Counted from the first letter of the stretch, positions 43,795-55,335 are shown. The stretch is 64,000 nt of DNA from Thalassia testudinum (GCA_037157565.1 JAZHRO010000050.1:44216001-44280000), one strand, 5' to 3'. Notes: a model not told the origin generated them from the letters alone. Numbers and translations are program-made.

Positions 43795-45457
43795 TGATAG
43801 CAGCAGATTCGCATGCGAAGAGGTTCGGAGTTTGGAAAACCCGTTGTCATGGTTCGATTCGCAAGAAAATCCGTCAATCAGATAAAATTTATAACCGAAA
43901 CTCAAAAAGTGAGTCCCGGGTCGAACACGAGGAGGCAAACGTTTGGTTTAAAATATTCGTATTTCGCTTTTATTTATTTTTGTCATTTTTGTCTTTTTTA
44001 ATTTTTTTTGGTATTTTTAGCAAGCAAGAGATTAGGTCAATAAATTCTTATCTAACTAATCTACTTGCAAAATATAAGAGAGAGAGAGAGAAATAATCAC
44101 ATATATTTCTAAAGCAAAATTTTTCTACAACTAAGAAAGCAGGAAATATTATACTACAAATGCAAAAAGAAAGATATAGGTAAGAGAATCCCCCTCAATG
44201 GTTGCTCAGAGGACAAGTCACTTTGACGTCGCCTGGAGGAAGGTGGTGAGGAGGAGGACGAATGAGGATGGAGTCAGAGGACGGAGAGTGAGGCAGGACG
44301 ACATCGCGACGAGGATCTTCTTCCTAAAGAGAGGTGAGGAGACGGCCACGGGATGCTCCACGAAGGGGGATGAGAGGTGGGAAAAATATTTGATTTCGAC
44401 TCTAGAGGAGCATCTCGAGCTTAGGACAAGCTCTCTCTAGAGCCTTGGAGGTGGTGAGAGGAAGAAAGGAAGAGATGGTGAAGAATGGAGGTGTAGGGGT
44501 ACTTTTATAGTGGAGGGAAGAGGAAGAAATTCATGTAAAGGGTTGTAGCAACAGTTGCAAGCGTCGCTGAAGATCCACCCAACTATTGTTGAACATCCGC
44601 GCCAACTCATGCCCACTGTTGCTACGCTTGTGCGCCCATCACGCACCGTGTCACGCGCGTGCGCTGGTGTTGCACTACTCATGCTGCGCTGGCGCTGCAG
44701 TGCGGTTGTGTGGGCTAGTGCGCGTGCAGCTGCGTGCGTGCGCTAGTCGGTGCGCGCCAATTGTTGATTTGGGGGGGTTTGCGGGTCTCGAACCCGCACT
44801 CCTTCTTTGCAAGCCAAGTGCTCAACCGTTGAGGCAAGGTTGCATTTGAGTCACGATGAGCGCATGGATGTTGAGAGCGCAGAGGAACCTCAACCATTGG
44901 ATCTTGATCCAATGACTGTGGTGCGAGATCTCTGATGATGAGGGGGCACCTTTAGTCATTACTGGCAGGTGTGGGGTGGCCTAGATGGTGCCACGTGACA
45001 CCAACTGGGCCATCCATCTTCTTTTTGTTGTAGAGGTGCCATAGTGCTTGGATCGAGGTGATTTTCACGTTGCCGGACTGCGATCGTCGCTCCGGATCCA
45101 TCCATACGGTCGGATTTTTCATTCGAAGCCCGTAAGGATGTCGCATTGCTTTCCTTGCCATTGATTTTCCTCAGATCGCATAAGGTGATACGGGATTCCG
45201 ATTATGATGATCTCGAAGGCGTTGGACTTCGATCATCATCCTAATAAGATTTGTACATTCGGATCGTTAATCCGAGACCCTGAAATAAATCTCCTTCCCT
45301 TTTGGCGATAAGGAGGATGTGATTAACCTAAAATATACACAACTACTCTAAATGCAGGATGATACAGGCTATGCAATATTTGTAACATGAAATGCAAATC
45401 TAAGCCTAGAAACATGCATGAATAAGCATTTTATCCTCAATAATTGTGTCTACATCA
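43795..45457 (-). repeat. 5' LTR of LARD-B, mosaic of family A and family B (1663 bp)
   Basis: The left 660 bases (43795-44455) resemble the solo LTR at 12609-13260 rather than the other LARD-B LTR. From about 44470 to the end (TACATCA, 45457) it matches 37555-38547 closely. Its length equals the 3' LTR within one base, and its outer end abuts the TGAAC duplication. Confidence 0.8.
44767..44845 (-). other. tRNA-like segment in the LARD-B 5' LTR
   Basis: Minus strand: CTCAACGGTTGAG forms a perfect four-pair D-arm, TTGCAA sits at the anticodon-loop place, and GCGGGTTCGAGACCCGC forms a perfect five-pair T-arm with an exact box B (GTTCGAGAC). No clear acceptor stem pairs, so it is not called as a tRNA gene. 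Confidence 0.55.
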
Positions 45458-45462
45458 TGAAC

Positions 45463-46009
45463 CTAATTGTAATTAAGTGAACCTAATTGGGATGAGTAAG
45501 CCTAAATAAAATGGTTAGGCCCAATTGAGTCCAATTGAATCCAATTGATTAACCAATTAAAATCCAAAGGATCAATTGAAGGTGGAAATGGGAAATTGGG
45601 TTAGGGATAAGCCAATTGGGATGGCTTAGAGTGTGGCTATGCCTAGGCTTATGGGAATTGGGTTTATGATAGCGATATGGGTAGGGATAATCATCTCATC
45701 TCCTCTCTTCTTCCTTCACTTGCCTTTATTCTTCTTTTTTTCTCTGTAGTCTTCATTGCATCATTTTGATTCTTGGATTTGCTTTATGACTTTTAGCCCT
45801 CCATTATTACAGCGGACCTATATTCACATGATAAAGGCATTATATCACAATTGGGTCCACAACAACATCATTATATGCAAAATTATATAAAGAGATGCAA
45901 GTGCATGAAATGCATAATATGAATGTAATATATATACAATGTTAACTAGGTTCCTATCTCAATTTAGGCATTTTGGGAGCTATGATGTGCAATTAGGGGG
46001 TCAATTCCA
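45463..46009. other. Intergenic sequence right of LARD-B, rich in CAATTG words
   Basis: The words ccaattga, caattggg and accaattaa recur about ten times between 45465 and 45630. No gene is present. This is the continuation of the sequence interrupted by LARD-B at 36885. Confidence 0.45.
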
Positions 46010-46115
46010 CATTCCGCGACGGTTATATTAATAACCATCATTGAATATGGCCTTCAGTGACAATTGTGAAACCATCAAAAATAAAGTGTCGGAAAACACA
46101 CCTTCTATAGTAGTG
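46010..46115. repeat. CACTA terminus (CACTA-3 right end)
   Basis: Read inward on the minus strand it starts CACTACTATAGAAGGTGTG at 46115. Behind it lie cgacggttatattaataacc (46017-46036) and gtgacaattgtgaaaccatc units of CACTA subterminal type. No matching left end was found. It could pair with the Transposase_24 relic at 25.7-28.0 kb if the later insertions are removed, but that is a guess. Confidence 0.6.
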
Positions 46116-46781
46116 CGCCCATCATCAGAAATAAGAACTTGAGCCACTGCCTTTGACCTAAGGGCTTCACTTACCATCCCATGCTTTTTACATAACATTG
46201 CCTCCTTGTGGCTTTTGTAGTCATATTATTGCTTACTTCTTGATCGGTTAATTCTTAATACAGTTAATTAAGTTAATTAGACTTAATTAATTACACAAGA
46301 ATGTAATTTAGGTTAATTCGATTTTATGTCATAAATGTAGTATAGGGTCAAGTTAACATGATATTTTAGATTTTTAAGTTCTTTTTAAATGATTGAGTCC
46401 AGGTCGTTCACTGGGAGGTATAATAGTAAATTTAATTCACCAATTCTTATTAGTTAAATTAATGGCTAACTAATTACTACAATAGTTAACAACATATAAT
46501 TACATCATATGTAAGCACATGAATAATGCACAAAGGGTAGACAACTAAAGCATGCAATTATTCCATATAAAAGAGAAAATGAACATGAACGATTTGCAAT
46601 AAATTTAAAAAAATGTTATTACAAATTTCTACAAAATTACTAGGCACACAAAAAATTTTTACAATGAAAACAAATGCCTTCTTTAAGCTTAAGCTTCTTC
46701 TCCTCTCTCAACCTTCACGTTCCTTTTCAATTTAACCTCTCTTTTTATTTAACTATGAGCTCTCTTTTAACTTCGTTTCTT
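46116..46781. other. AT-rich sequence without a gene
   Basis: It contains an LTR-like phrase (gagtccaggtcgttcactgggagg, about 46395-46418) of the kind found near primer sites in LTRs here, and many ttaattaa words. No gene was seen. It is the left flank of the solo LTR. Confidence 0.4.
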
Positions 46782-47124
46782 CCTTCTGATTGCACCGCAA
46801 AAATACGCCTGCAATAGTGCCTTCTTGTGCTATTTCCTAGCATTACCTATGCATATTAGGGTTTCATAATCGCATTTGTAAAAAAAATACATGCATGCAT
46901 GCATTTAATTGAGAGGAGAGGAAAATAAATGAATGGCCTTGCATTTTACATTTTTCCTCAAGTGCATCTTTGCAAAATTTCCATCTCTATTTTTATTTCC
47001 ACTTGATTTTTAATCTTTCCCGCAGATGCATGCATCTTCTCCTCGTGCCATGCTTCCCTGCAGCTACCCTTCCCTGCGGCTACCATTCCCTGCCATGCCA
47101 TGCATTAGCCTTACCTTCTTTCGT

Positions 47125-47132
47125 TATAAAAG
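47125..47132 (+). promoter_or_regulatory. TATA box of LTR family D
   Basis: TATAAAAG about 340 bases from the LTR start. In the Athila-D copy the matching site is CTATAAAAAAGGC on the minus strand (57571-57583). Confidence 0.55.
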
Positions 47133-48294
47133 ACCACAGCTCCATCCTTTGCAAGCAGCCTGGTCCACTTCAAAAAAGAACCCGCAGCTCCATCTCCTTC
47201 TAGGCCATCCTCTCCTCCCTCTCCCTCCACACGTCGGCCCTCCTCCTCGGAGACACTCGGCGGACAGGAGCTCTCACTGTGGTGAACACCCACCACAGTG
47301 AGACCACCACCGCCCAGCTCTTCAAAGAGCCGGTGGGCGTGGTGGCTCTTCTCTCATTTTTTCCATTCCAGCACCTACAGCCATTGCCGCAAGCTTCAAG
47401 GTCTGAAACTCGAAGCTCGGCGGCAGCAGTAGCTCGGCAGCAGCAGCATCCACCCAGCATCTTTCCACGCAAGCCTGCAGGCCACCTTCGTCCTTCGCAC
47501 ACGCCTACAGGCGTCACCGCCTCCCGCTTCTCCGCCCTATCGTGCTCTCTCCCACCTGCAACCGGCCTCTGCGTGCCACTGCAGCAGCCAGCCAAGCGCT
47601 TCCCCGCACCCCTGCCTGCACCTGCAAGACTCAGCGCAAGCTGCAGGCGCCCTCGCATCCCTCTCCACGCTCTCTGTCGCGAGCTTCTCCGTGCTCACAA
47701 CCGGCCGGTGCAAACCCTCTTCCTTGCATGCCAACCCGCACGCACCAGCCGCGAGCCAGCCACACACACCACCTGTAGCTCCCGGTTGCGCGGTGCGGAC
47801 GACCATTGTAGCCACTATTCACGCGAGTCTGCGCGACACTGTGGCTACAGTGGCATGACCGGAGAGTTCTTCACTTATCCAGTCATGTGGCGCACTGCAA
47901 TCGGCCCTCGCTCGTGCGCGCGCCGGCCTGCGTGTCTACCCCAACGTCGCCCGCACTCGCCCGCGCGTCTGCTTCTCCCGCTCCCTTCGCCCATGCCTAC
48001 GAGCGCCCGTTCCAGCAACTCCGCGCAGCGCTGGGCGCTACCTTTCCTCTCCGTGCCCAATCCTCTTGCGCGCTCCTCTCTGTGCATACGCGCCTGCGCA
48101 AGCGCGCGTGGATCAGACGACAGCCCTGACGCTCAGACGCCCTAACCGCTCCAGCCCTCACCTCCAGCAGCACGGCTACTCTCTGTCTCGCTCTCTTTCA
48201 CTCTCTCTCACAACACTCTCTCACTCTCTCTTTACACCGACGCTCACACACACCTACACTAACACTTCCACACACACACACACCTATACTCTAT

Positions 48295-48960
48295 TATAAA
48301 CATATATATATACATATACTTATATATATACTTATATATATTGATATATATATACATATATTTATATACATACATATATATATATACTTATATTTATACA
48401 TATAGTAGTACCTATATACTTATGTATTAGTATACATACATATATATATATATCTATATACTTATATATATATATACACATATATATACTGATATATATA
48501 CATACATTTATATACATACATATATATATAAATATACATATATCTATATATATACTATTACCTATATAACTAAGTATAGATACATATATATATATATATA
48601 CACACACCTACTTATATATACATACATATATACATATGTATATATATATCTATATATACATATATTACTATACACATATACATACATATCTAGCTACATA
48701 TACCTATATATACATATATTATTATATATATATATACATATATATATATAGACATCTATATAGTATTATATACATACATACATATATACACATCTATACA
48801 TATATCTATCTATATATATATACATATATACATATACTTATATATATGCATATATACATATATATATATACACATATATATATACATATATATACCTATA
48901 TATAACCATATATACATATAGATATATTTACATATATACATATATAGATATATTTTCACA
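48295..48960. repeat. AT-rich microsatellite in LTR family D
   Basis: Mostly (TA)n with interspersed TATACA and TATACT words. The many ORFs of Tyr/Ile repeats it generates are artefacts. The matching block in Athila-D is 55776-56560. Confidence 0.9.
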
Positions 48961-48983
48961 TTATTTACCATACGGGGTATCAT

Positions 48984-49014
48984 GGGAATATCTGCACCAG
49001 TTGCTGATATTCCC
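48984..49014 (+). other. Conserved stem-loop in LTR family D
   Basis: GGGAATATC and GATATTCCC (9 pairs) enclose a 13-base loop; outside them GTATC and GATAC pair after a small bulge. The Athila-D copy (55970-56006) keeps both arms and the loop length. Confidence 0.6.
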
Positions 49015-49652
49015 CGATACACGCGTACAAAAATCGTGGTTACATACATCTTCCACCATCCATCCCACACTCCACGCGGCACCTAGTCCTGTTGGTTGCG
49101 TCTCTCTAGACGACGACCGACTCGACATCGTGTTGCAATCCATCTCCACCTCCACCCCCACCCCTTTATACATATATAATATATACATATATATATATAC
49201 ACTATATTTACTTTATTTCTGTTTCGCTTTCCTGTTAGTAAAAAGATAAAAAAATATATAAAAGAGAAAAGATAATCTTTGACATGCAGGTACTCCATTT
49301 TACGAATAGCAAGACCCGTTTTAGAACCCTATTTTGGCTCAAAGCCAAGAACCTAATTTTGAGGGTGTGCTTCAAGGACAAAGATTACCAAAAAAAATCT
49401 AAATAGAAAAACACCAAAAACACAATAAACAAAAGGAAGAGACTTGTTGTAGGAAAGGCATAGAAACTTAACTTGTAACCCCACTTCCCTGAGTTCGACC
49501 CTGGGCCTAAAAGTGACAAGATAAAATCAAGTAGGTCAGGTTAAAAAACTTTTTGTAAAGAGATGGTTAGGTCCGATTTAGGTTAACCACTATACACACT
49601 TCAACGATAAAATTATCATATTAACAACCTATTCGGGTCCGACACCACCTTC

Positions 49653-52640
49653 CATGTCTCTTTATCTTTTCTTCTCTCTTCTTAATCCTCTTCTTTTCTC
49701 TTATTCTTCCTTACTGTGCAACTTACGTCCACACTTAGCCGATTTCACACCCAACTGAGCCCATTAACCTCTTTTTAATCCAAAATTATGTTTATTTAAT
49801 GGGCGGCCCAGCCTTTCTAGGATACACAGCGCCCACAAGGGGACGGGACCAAACGCTACTCAACCGAGCCTAATTCATGTATTAGGTGGGATTTTCATAT
49901 TTTTAGCTCATGCACAGTCTCGGCCCATTCACAGGCCCACATCCACACCTACGCACACAAGCATACGCCTATGCACAAACACACACGCACAGGCACGTGC
50001 ACGTGCACACACCCACATAGCTTAAAGATCATGTTTGGTTTTTGTACGCCTAGCGCTGTCGACTGAAGCGTTGGGTGCACAAAATCAAAATATACTAAGG
50101 CGATGCTTCAAATCTTCCTGAGGTGGGACTATCTGCAGCAGCTCCAGGCCTGATTTCAGATGAGAATTCCCAGTGATTGGTTGGGCCAAATAGAGCATTC
50201 TAAAGCTCAAAGGAATGCTCTAGATGAGCTCTACCCAATTTTAACACCAATTTGGTGTTTGGATCTATATTGATCCAAAGATTCGAGTGTGAAATAGGCA
50301 CTTTTGCATGCCTAGAAATGTCTATGGAGAGGAGGATTTCAGGTCAAATGGCCCGTAGAAAGGTTTTTGCTCTCAGTTGAAGGCCTGAGTGCCTTCAATG
50401 AAGCCTTCTGCATTAATTGGAGAAGGTTTAGAGGTTGGAAGAACTTCAGGAGACACCAGAAGCTTCGTTTTGATGCTTCAGAGCTCCAAATTAAGCTCAA
50501 AATTGTCATGCAAAGAGATGAAACACTAAAAAACTAATCTGAATGGTTTAAGGAGGTGAAAAGCTATTGATCTAGGTAGGATTTAGGTTTGAAATTCATC
50601 AAAATGTCAAGATACAAAGTTGGGTTCCAGTTTGAACCCAAACAACACAGTGAATCAAATCTCGAATAAACTTCAATAAAACATGTTTAAATCACCCTAA
50701 TTGATCTCTAAATAGTTCCAAGAACTAAATCAATCCATCAATTCAGAGTTTCAACCACTTAAACCTCGATAATGGCTTAGGTTTGACCTAACAGGCTTGA
50801 GAGTTGACTTTCACTTCTTCAACTTCCTAGATCAAATTTAAGCCCTAAATCGACCTAATTCAACCTTAGAAATTTGCTTGGTACCTCAAAATCATGTTTT
50901 AAGCATTCAGATGATGCTCTTAGGCATTGTCACCTGAGCTGATAAGTGGCCTTATTCGTCAGAAAACTTCAAAGATTTTCAGCTCAAATAAAGGTCATGG
51001 ATGACTTATGCAGGTGTCTCTCATGCTTCTAGACAAGATTTCAGGGTCTAAACCCTAACGGAATCGCCTCTCCAACTCCACCGGAGTTGGAGAAGATAGA
51101 GCTCAATAAGGAGCTCAGATCATTAAAACATAATTTTAACTCCTGGAATTTAATCCCTAGGTCGAGAAGAAGTAATTTGGAGCTTCTCAAGAAGTTTTAA
51201 GGGCTGAAGCTTAGAATCGACTTGCTGGAGCTTGCCTGAGCTCTAGTGAACTCAGAAAAGAAGTATCAGTCCACAAAATAGACCGTGAGTGGTCTAAACA
51301 AGCTCCAGAGGTTGTAAGGAACCTCAAGAAAATGACAATTGCATCAATTGAAAAACTTGACATTGAATTCATCAAGAATTCAGTGAAATTACAACTTTGA
51401 GTTCGACAGAGCTCAAGAACTGATCTCCCTCAAAATTGGATGAGGGGAACTGCTCAGTAAGATGTGGCGATGGTGAAAAAGTGACTAATTAGGTGGAAAA
51501 ACTCCTCCTGAGCTACCATTGACAATGAACTCAGGAGGTTGAGGTGATTTGGGTGTTTTGTAATATAGGTTTTAATTGACCAAATTAATACATCAAATGG
51601 GGCCCTTAAGTGATGTTAAGGTGATGAAGGGCCCCAGTGAATGCAGTCTAAGCTCGGGGACCTCCATCGTGGACAGGAGAGGTCGCCGGTGAAGGTGGAT
51701 GTGAATTAGGCGCACAAGCTGATAAAAGTAAATGAAAAGACAAGAAATGGAATCGTAAGATGAAAAGGAAGGTGCTTAGTGAATTAAAAAGATAAAAGAA
51801 TGCTTCAGACAAGCTCAAGGGGCTCACTAGAGAGCCCGTCTGGAGTTGAAGAAGATGATAGAAGAATTTAGCATCTAGCTTAACTAAACTACCTAATTAA
51901 CTAAACTAACTACTCTAACTTACCTATCCTACTATTACCTGGACGAAGGGGGTAGAAGGAACTTCGTCGAAGGTCGTAATGGAGGAGGAAACAGAAGGGT
52001 AGGGGAAGAAGTCCGGCGGACAAATTCGTGAAGTGGAAGCAGAGTCCGGAGTCGTCGCTTTGTCCAGAGGCGCGGTGGAGGGCAGCGAATCTCGGCAGAT
52101 GGTGGAAGTGATCGGAGGAAGTGTGTGGAAATGGGGATAGGTCACTGGAATAGGAAGGAATAGCCTATCAGTTAGCTACAGTTGGGGGAAGGAGGTAGGG
52201 AGCTAACCACTCATATTGGAGAGGTGGATAGCTATTTATAGGTTGCGGTGAAAGTAGAGGGGGATGTATCTGGACGGGTAAGAGTTTAGGTGCAAGGTAA
52301 CTACCGGCGTCATCTCCAACACCGGTGAGCTTAACTCCTAGACCTAAATAGGATTAGAGCATCATCCAGTCCATTGGATGTGAAGAGGAAGGTGAGCAGA
52401 AGCTCTGGAACAACGGCGAAGGAGTTCAAGCGAGGGATGGGCGGTAATCGAGCGATGTGGTGACCAGACACTCTCAGTCATTCAGTGCAAGGAAGAAGAG
52501 GAAGAAGACGATGGTACACACAGGGATGTAAATGCAAGAATTCCTAAGGACCTAAACTAAATAAAAGACTTATTGGAAATAGAAACCTAAGGACTAAAAC
52601 GTAAACTGAGGTTTTCAAGGCTTATTTTAATTTAATTCTT
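49653..52640 (-). other. Probable very old LTR remnant, no gene
   Basis: Near 50125 ggtgggactatctgcagcagctc, and near 52530-52620 aaatgcaagaattcctaagg...ctaaaacgtaaactgagg, resemble the corresponding parts of LTR family C in minus sense. A TATA-like CCTATAAATAGC is on the minus strand near 52230. No coherent gene was found; the frame at 51924-52145 has no known domain. Confidence 0.35.
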
Positions 52641-53018
52641 TTTCAACTTTTTATAATGATTATAACTTAGATAAATATTATATATATACCTTGAATTTAC
52701 ATTTTTGACCTTTTTAGCTTTATTTATTTAATTGATTAAGTTACTTAAGTTATTACATACTTAGGATTAAATATTTATAATGTTAAATTAAATATTAATT
52801 AGGTAGCTAAATATTTATAATTTGAGTCTAAATTATTATTTAAATTATTAATAACATTAATTGACATTTAATTTAGCATTATTAACTTATTTTATGGTTC
52901 TTTAATATGTTGTCCCTTACAATATAATTAAACCCTAAATAGACATATTCATAGCTAATTAATTAGGAAAACTAGTTAATTATGGGTATTTAAGAGCCAT
53001 GATGAGTCTCTCATCACT
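52641..53018. other. AT-rich spacer
   Basis: Very AT-rich (taatta, aatatttata). No gene and no clear terminal repeats. Confidence 0.5.
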
Positions 53019-53405
53019 TCTCCCATGATGTCTTTATGCTACTACTTCCAATCAATAATGTCTACACCAATCATCTTATCGAGCCCTTGGGATGCCTGGT
53101 TGGACTACTAGTTTCTCACTTTTGATGTGCTCTTCTATTGCTATTCATCATAATTATTGAGCACAACTTCCATAACATGCACTTGTCTTGTGGCTTTTGT
53201 ATGTATTACCTCATGTCACTCATATTATTGCTTTCTTCTCCCATGATGCCTTTATATTATTACATCTAAGCAATAATGTCTCCTCTAATCATCTTATATT
53301 ATGCCCCTTGGATGATGGTTGAACCACTAGTCTCTCACTATTGATGCTCTCTTCTATTGCTATTTATCATAATTATTATGCACAACCTCCATATCATGCA
53401 CATGC
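53019..53405. repeat. Two-copy tandem repeat, period about 217 bp
   Basis: ttctcccatgatg begins both copies (53019 and 53236). Both continue through ctttat, caataatgtct, aatcatcttat, actagt.tctcac, ctcttctattgctatt.atcataattatt and end at atcatgcac or catgcac. Copies differ at many positions, so the duplication is old. Confidence 0.75.
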
Positions 53406-54250
53406 TATTGGTGCAACCACTCGTAAAGTTTGTTTTGATGATTTTCCAAATGGACTTAAGTTAATGTCTAAATAAGAATGTTGGAATACAAACATTAGTC
53501 TCGTATATTGTGATATAAGAATTGCAAGACCCAAAGTAAGTATCAAAAGTAGAGTCTCACAATGAAGGATGGAATCACTCCACCAGCGGACTCAAGGTCA
53601 TCATGTTAGATTTGATGTAATTAGTTCGTTCATGCAAATGTAAATAAATTGAGTTGTAATTTTACTTTTCTTTAAATCTCTATCATACTTGTAAAAGAGC
53701 CCCTAATGACCATCAATAGTGTTAGGTAGACCTTACATAACCTTATTACACTTAGGAAAACTTTAGAAAGCCAAAAGCAGAACAAAAGGGATTATCTGAC
53801 TTTTGACAGACTTATCAGATGTCCAACTGCCTAAGAATGTTGCATAAATTAACTTCAAATGGCCTAAATGATGAACCGCCTAAATTAGCCATCCAACACA
53901 AATCAGATGAGCAATAGATTTCTAGACATCTAATTGCCTGAATTCCCTCCTCTTGATCCGTCCAAAAAGAACCCTCACCATACGACGAATATCACACATC
54001 CAACATACTAAAGGCGTCTAATCAGCTAACTTGATATGACTGAATAACATCTTACTTAGATGTCCCTATAAGATTCTGATACTTTTCTGAATGTTTGACA
54101 TATGACCATTTGAATTTGAATTTTTAAATATTTTCTTGTTAGACCAAATCCAATCTTCATGCTTTAGGAGAGATTTGATTATTAGCACCTACTTGTAAGA
54201 TGTTTGACCAATGACCGAGATGCTAATGAATGAAATAATAACCATAAAAT
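53406..54250. other. Unassigned sequence
   Basis: No gene seen. The phrasing (gattttccaaatgg, ccatttgaatttgaatttttaaat) is reminiscent of LTR sequence of Copia elements, but I cannot delimit it. Confidence 0.3.
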
Positions 54251-55335
54251 GGATCGAGTTGTTGCACGGCCGTAGCACCATGATACAGTAAATTAAAATG
54301 TTGGCTAACCATGTATAGCAGTAGTCAGGTTAGTCCACAAGGAGGCAAATACGCACTCGTATTCATTCAATCGAAAAATTATATAGTTCGAAAACTCAAA
54401 AATGAAAGCACAAAAATTAAATCAAGCAAACTAAATGGAGATGATGTGGCAACACATGGGACGTGTATGCAACAGTGCTGAGATGGTGGTTGAAGGCAAG
54501 ATGGCTGTAGGTGAGACGACTGCAGACGAGATGCACCTACGTGCACACCCCTTACCCTGTCATTGCAAGGGGACGGGTTTGGCATGCATGTGTAAAGGAA
54601 GGCGAGGAAGTGGTTGGTCGGGTGCATGCCATTTGTGGCGTGTTGCTCCTGGAGTGCAAACACGTAGCGCACAAGGAGGAGGTGAGGCAGATGCACACTC
54701 AATGCTTGGACTCTGTGTTTGGAGATTCAAGAATAGAGTGCCAAGGTGGCGGCGTGATGCAGGATGGAGGGGGTGGGCAAAGGTCAGCCACGAGGGAGGT
54801 GGTGAAGGTGGTGGTTGTGAGGGTGGTGGAGATGTAGAGCCGTGGATGGCCCCCACGAGGGAGAAGGAGGGTGGTCGTGAGTCTACCTCCCAAGGGGGGT
54901 TGTGAGTGTTGGGTGAGAGGGGAGGTTTGGGCAATGGGAATGGTGGTGAGTGAGGTGTGCGATGGTATGTCTAAATCATGCAAGGTGGAATGGAGGTAGG
55001 TTGTTAAGGCTTGTGCTAGCATGTGGGACCGAGTGAGAGGTTGTCTCGTGAGACTGAGAGATGGTCGAAGTGGGTGTGTTAGTGATAGGAATGGGGAAAG
55101 GCTGTCCGCGTGAGCAATAGAGAGGGTCGAGCAAGCTGTGGTCTTGTGAGGGATGACGTCCATGGAATCGTGAGGCCATTATGTGTGCATGGGAATGAGC
55201 TAGTTGTGTGTGCATGCAGTCTGTGCGATTAGAAGAATGGGCTGCTTACGTGTGAGAGAGAGTGAGCAGAGAGGTGTATGCTAGCCGTTGGTTGGGAGAG
55301 AGAGAGAGAGTTTGTGTGTGCATGTTGAAAGGATG
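54251..55335. other. LTR-like remnant left of Athila-D, no gene
   Basis: 54255-54285 (gcacggccgtagcaccatga) loosely resembles a decayed tRNA-Asp primer site on the minus strand. agtccacaaggaggcaaata follows at 54333, the type of phrase found near LTR ends. From 54500 to 55300 it is G-rich with mutually overlapping frames on both strands (up to 156 codons), none with a recognisable domain. Confidence 0.35.

Larger units (their letters stand above)
36886..45457 (-). mobile_element. LARD-B: non-autonomous Athila-related LTR retrotransposon with a single novel ORF
   Basis: TGAAC flanks both ends (36881-36885 and 45458-45462). Minus sense: 5' LTR 43795-45457 (1663 bp), primer site 43774-43791, a second truncated LTR 42903-43773, a second primer site 42882-42899, internal region with one long broken ORF (40114-41652), first G-run (39788-39800), 3' untranslated part, polypurine tract (38548-38560), 3' LTR 36886-38547 (1662 bp). 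No protease, RT, RNase H or integrase is recognisable, so it would depend on another element, plausibly an Athila with the same tRNA-Asp priming. Confidence 0.8.
46787..49647 (+). mobile_element. Solo LTR (family D, 2861 bp), plus sense, CCTTC target duplication
   Basis: It starts TGATTGCACCGC and ends GTCCGACACCA, with CCTTC on both sides (46782-46786 and 49648-49652). It is the reverse-orientation relative of the Athila-D 3' LTR at 55336-57946. It contains a TATA box (TATAAAAG, 47125-47132), a G+C-rich part (47200-48180), an AT dinucleotide-rich part (48295-48960), a conserved hairpin (48984-49014) and the phrase gagttcgaccctgggcc near its 3' end. The 288-codon frame at 47279-48145 lies in the G+C-rich part and looks non-coding. 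Confidence 0.9.

Noticed and set aside
44767..44845. Functional tRNA gene
   Set aside because: D- and T-arms pair but no acceptor stem is evident, and copies sit inside LTRs; annotated as tRNA-like only.
47279..48145. 288-codon plus-strand frame, the longest outside pol
   Set aside because: It lies wholly in the G+C-rich block of a solo LTR, is low in complexity (Pro, Ser, Arg, Ala), and has no domain; antisense frames are open too. Kept only as a weak finding.
48362..48905. Tyr/Ile repeat frames on both strands
   Set aside because: Products of the (TA)n microsatellite.
54435..55163. Overlapping frames of 124-156 codons on both strands
   Set aside because: G-rich LTR-like sequence; no domain, and both strands are open over the same span.
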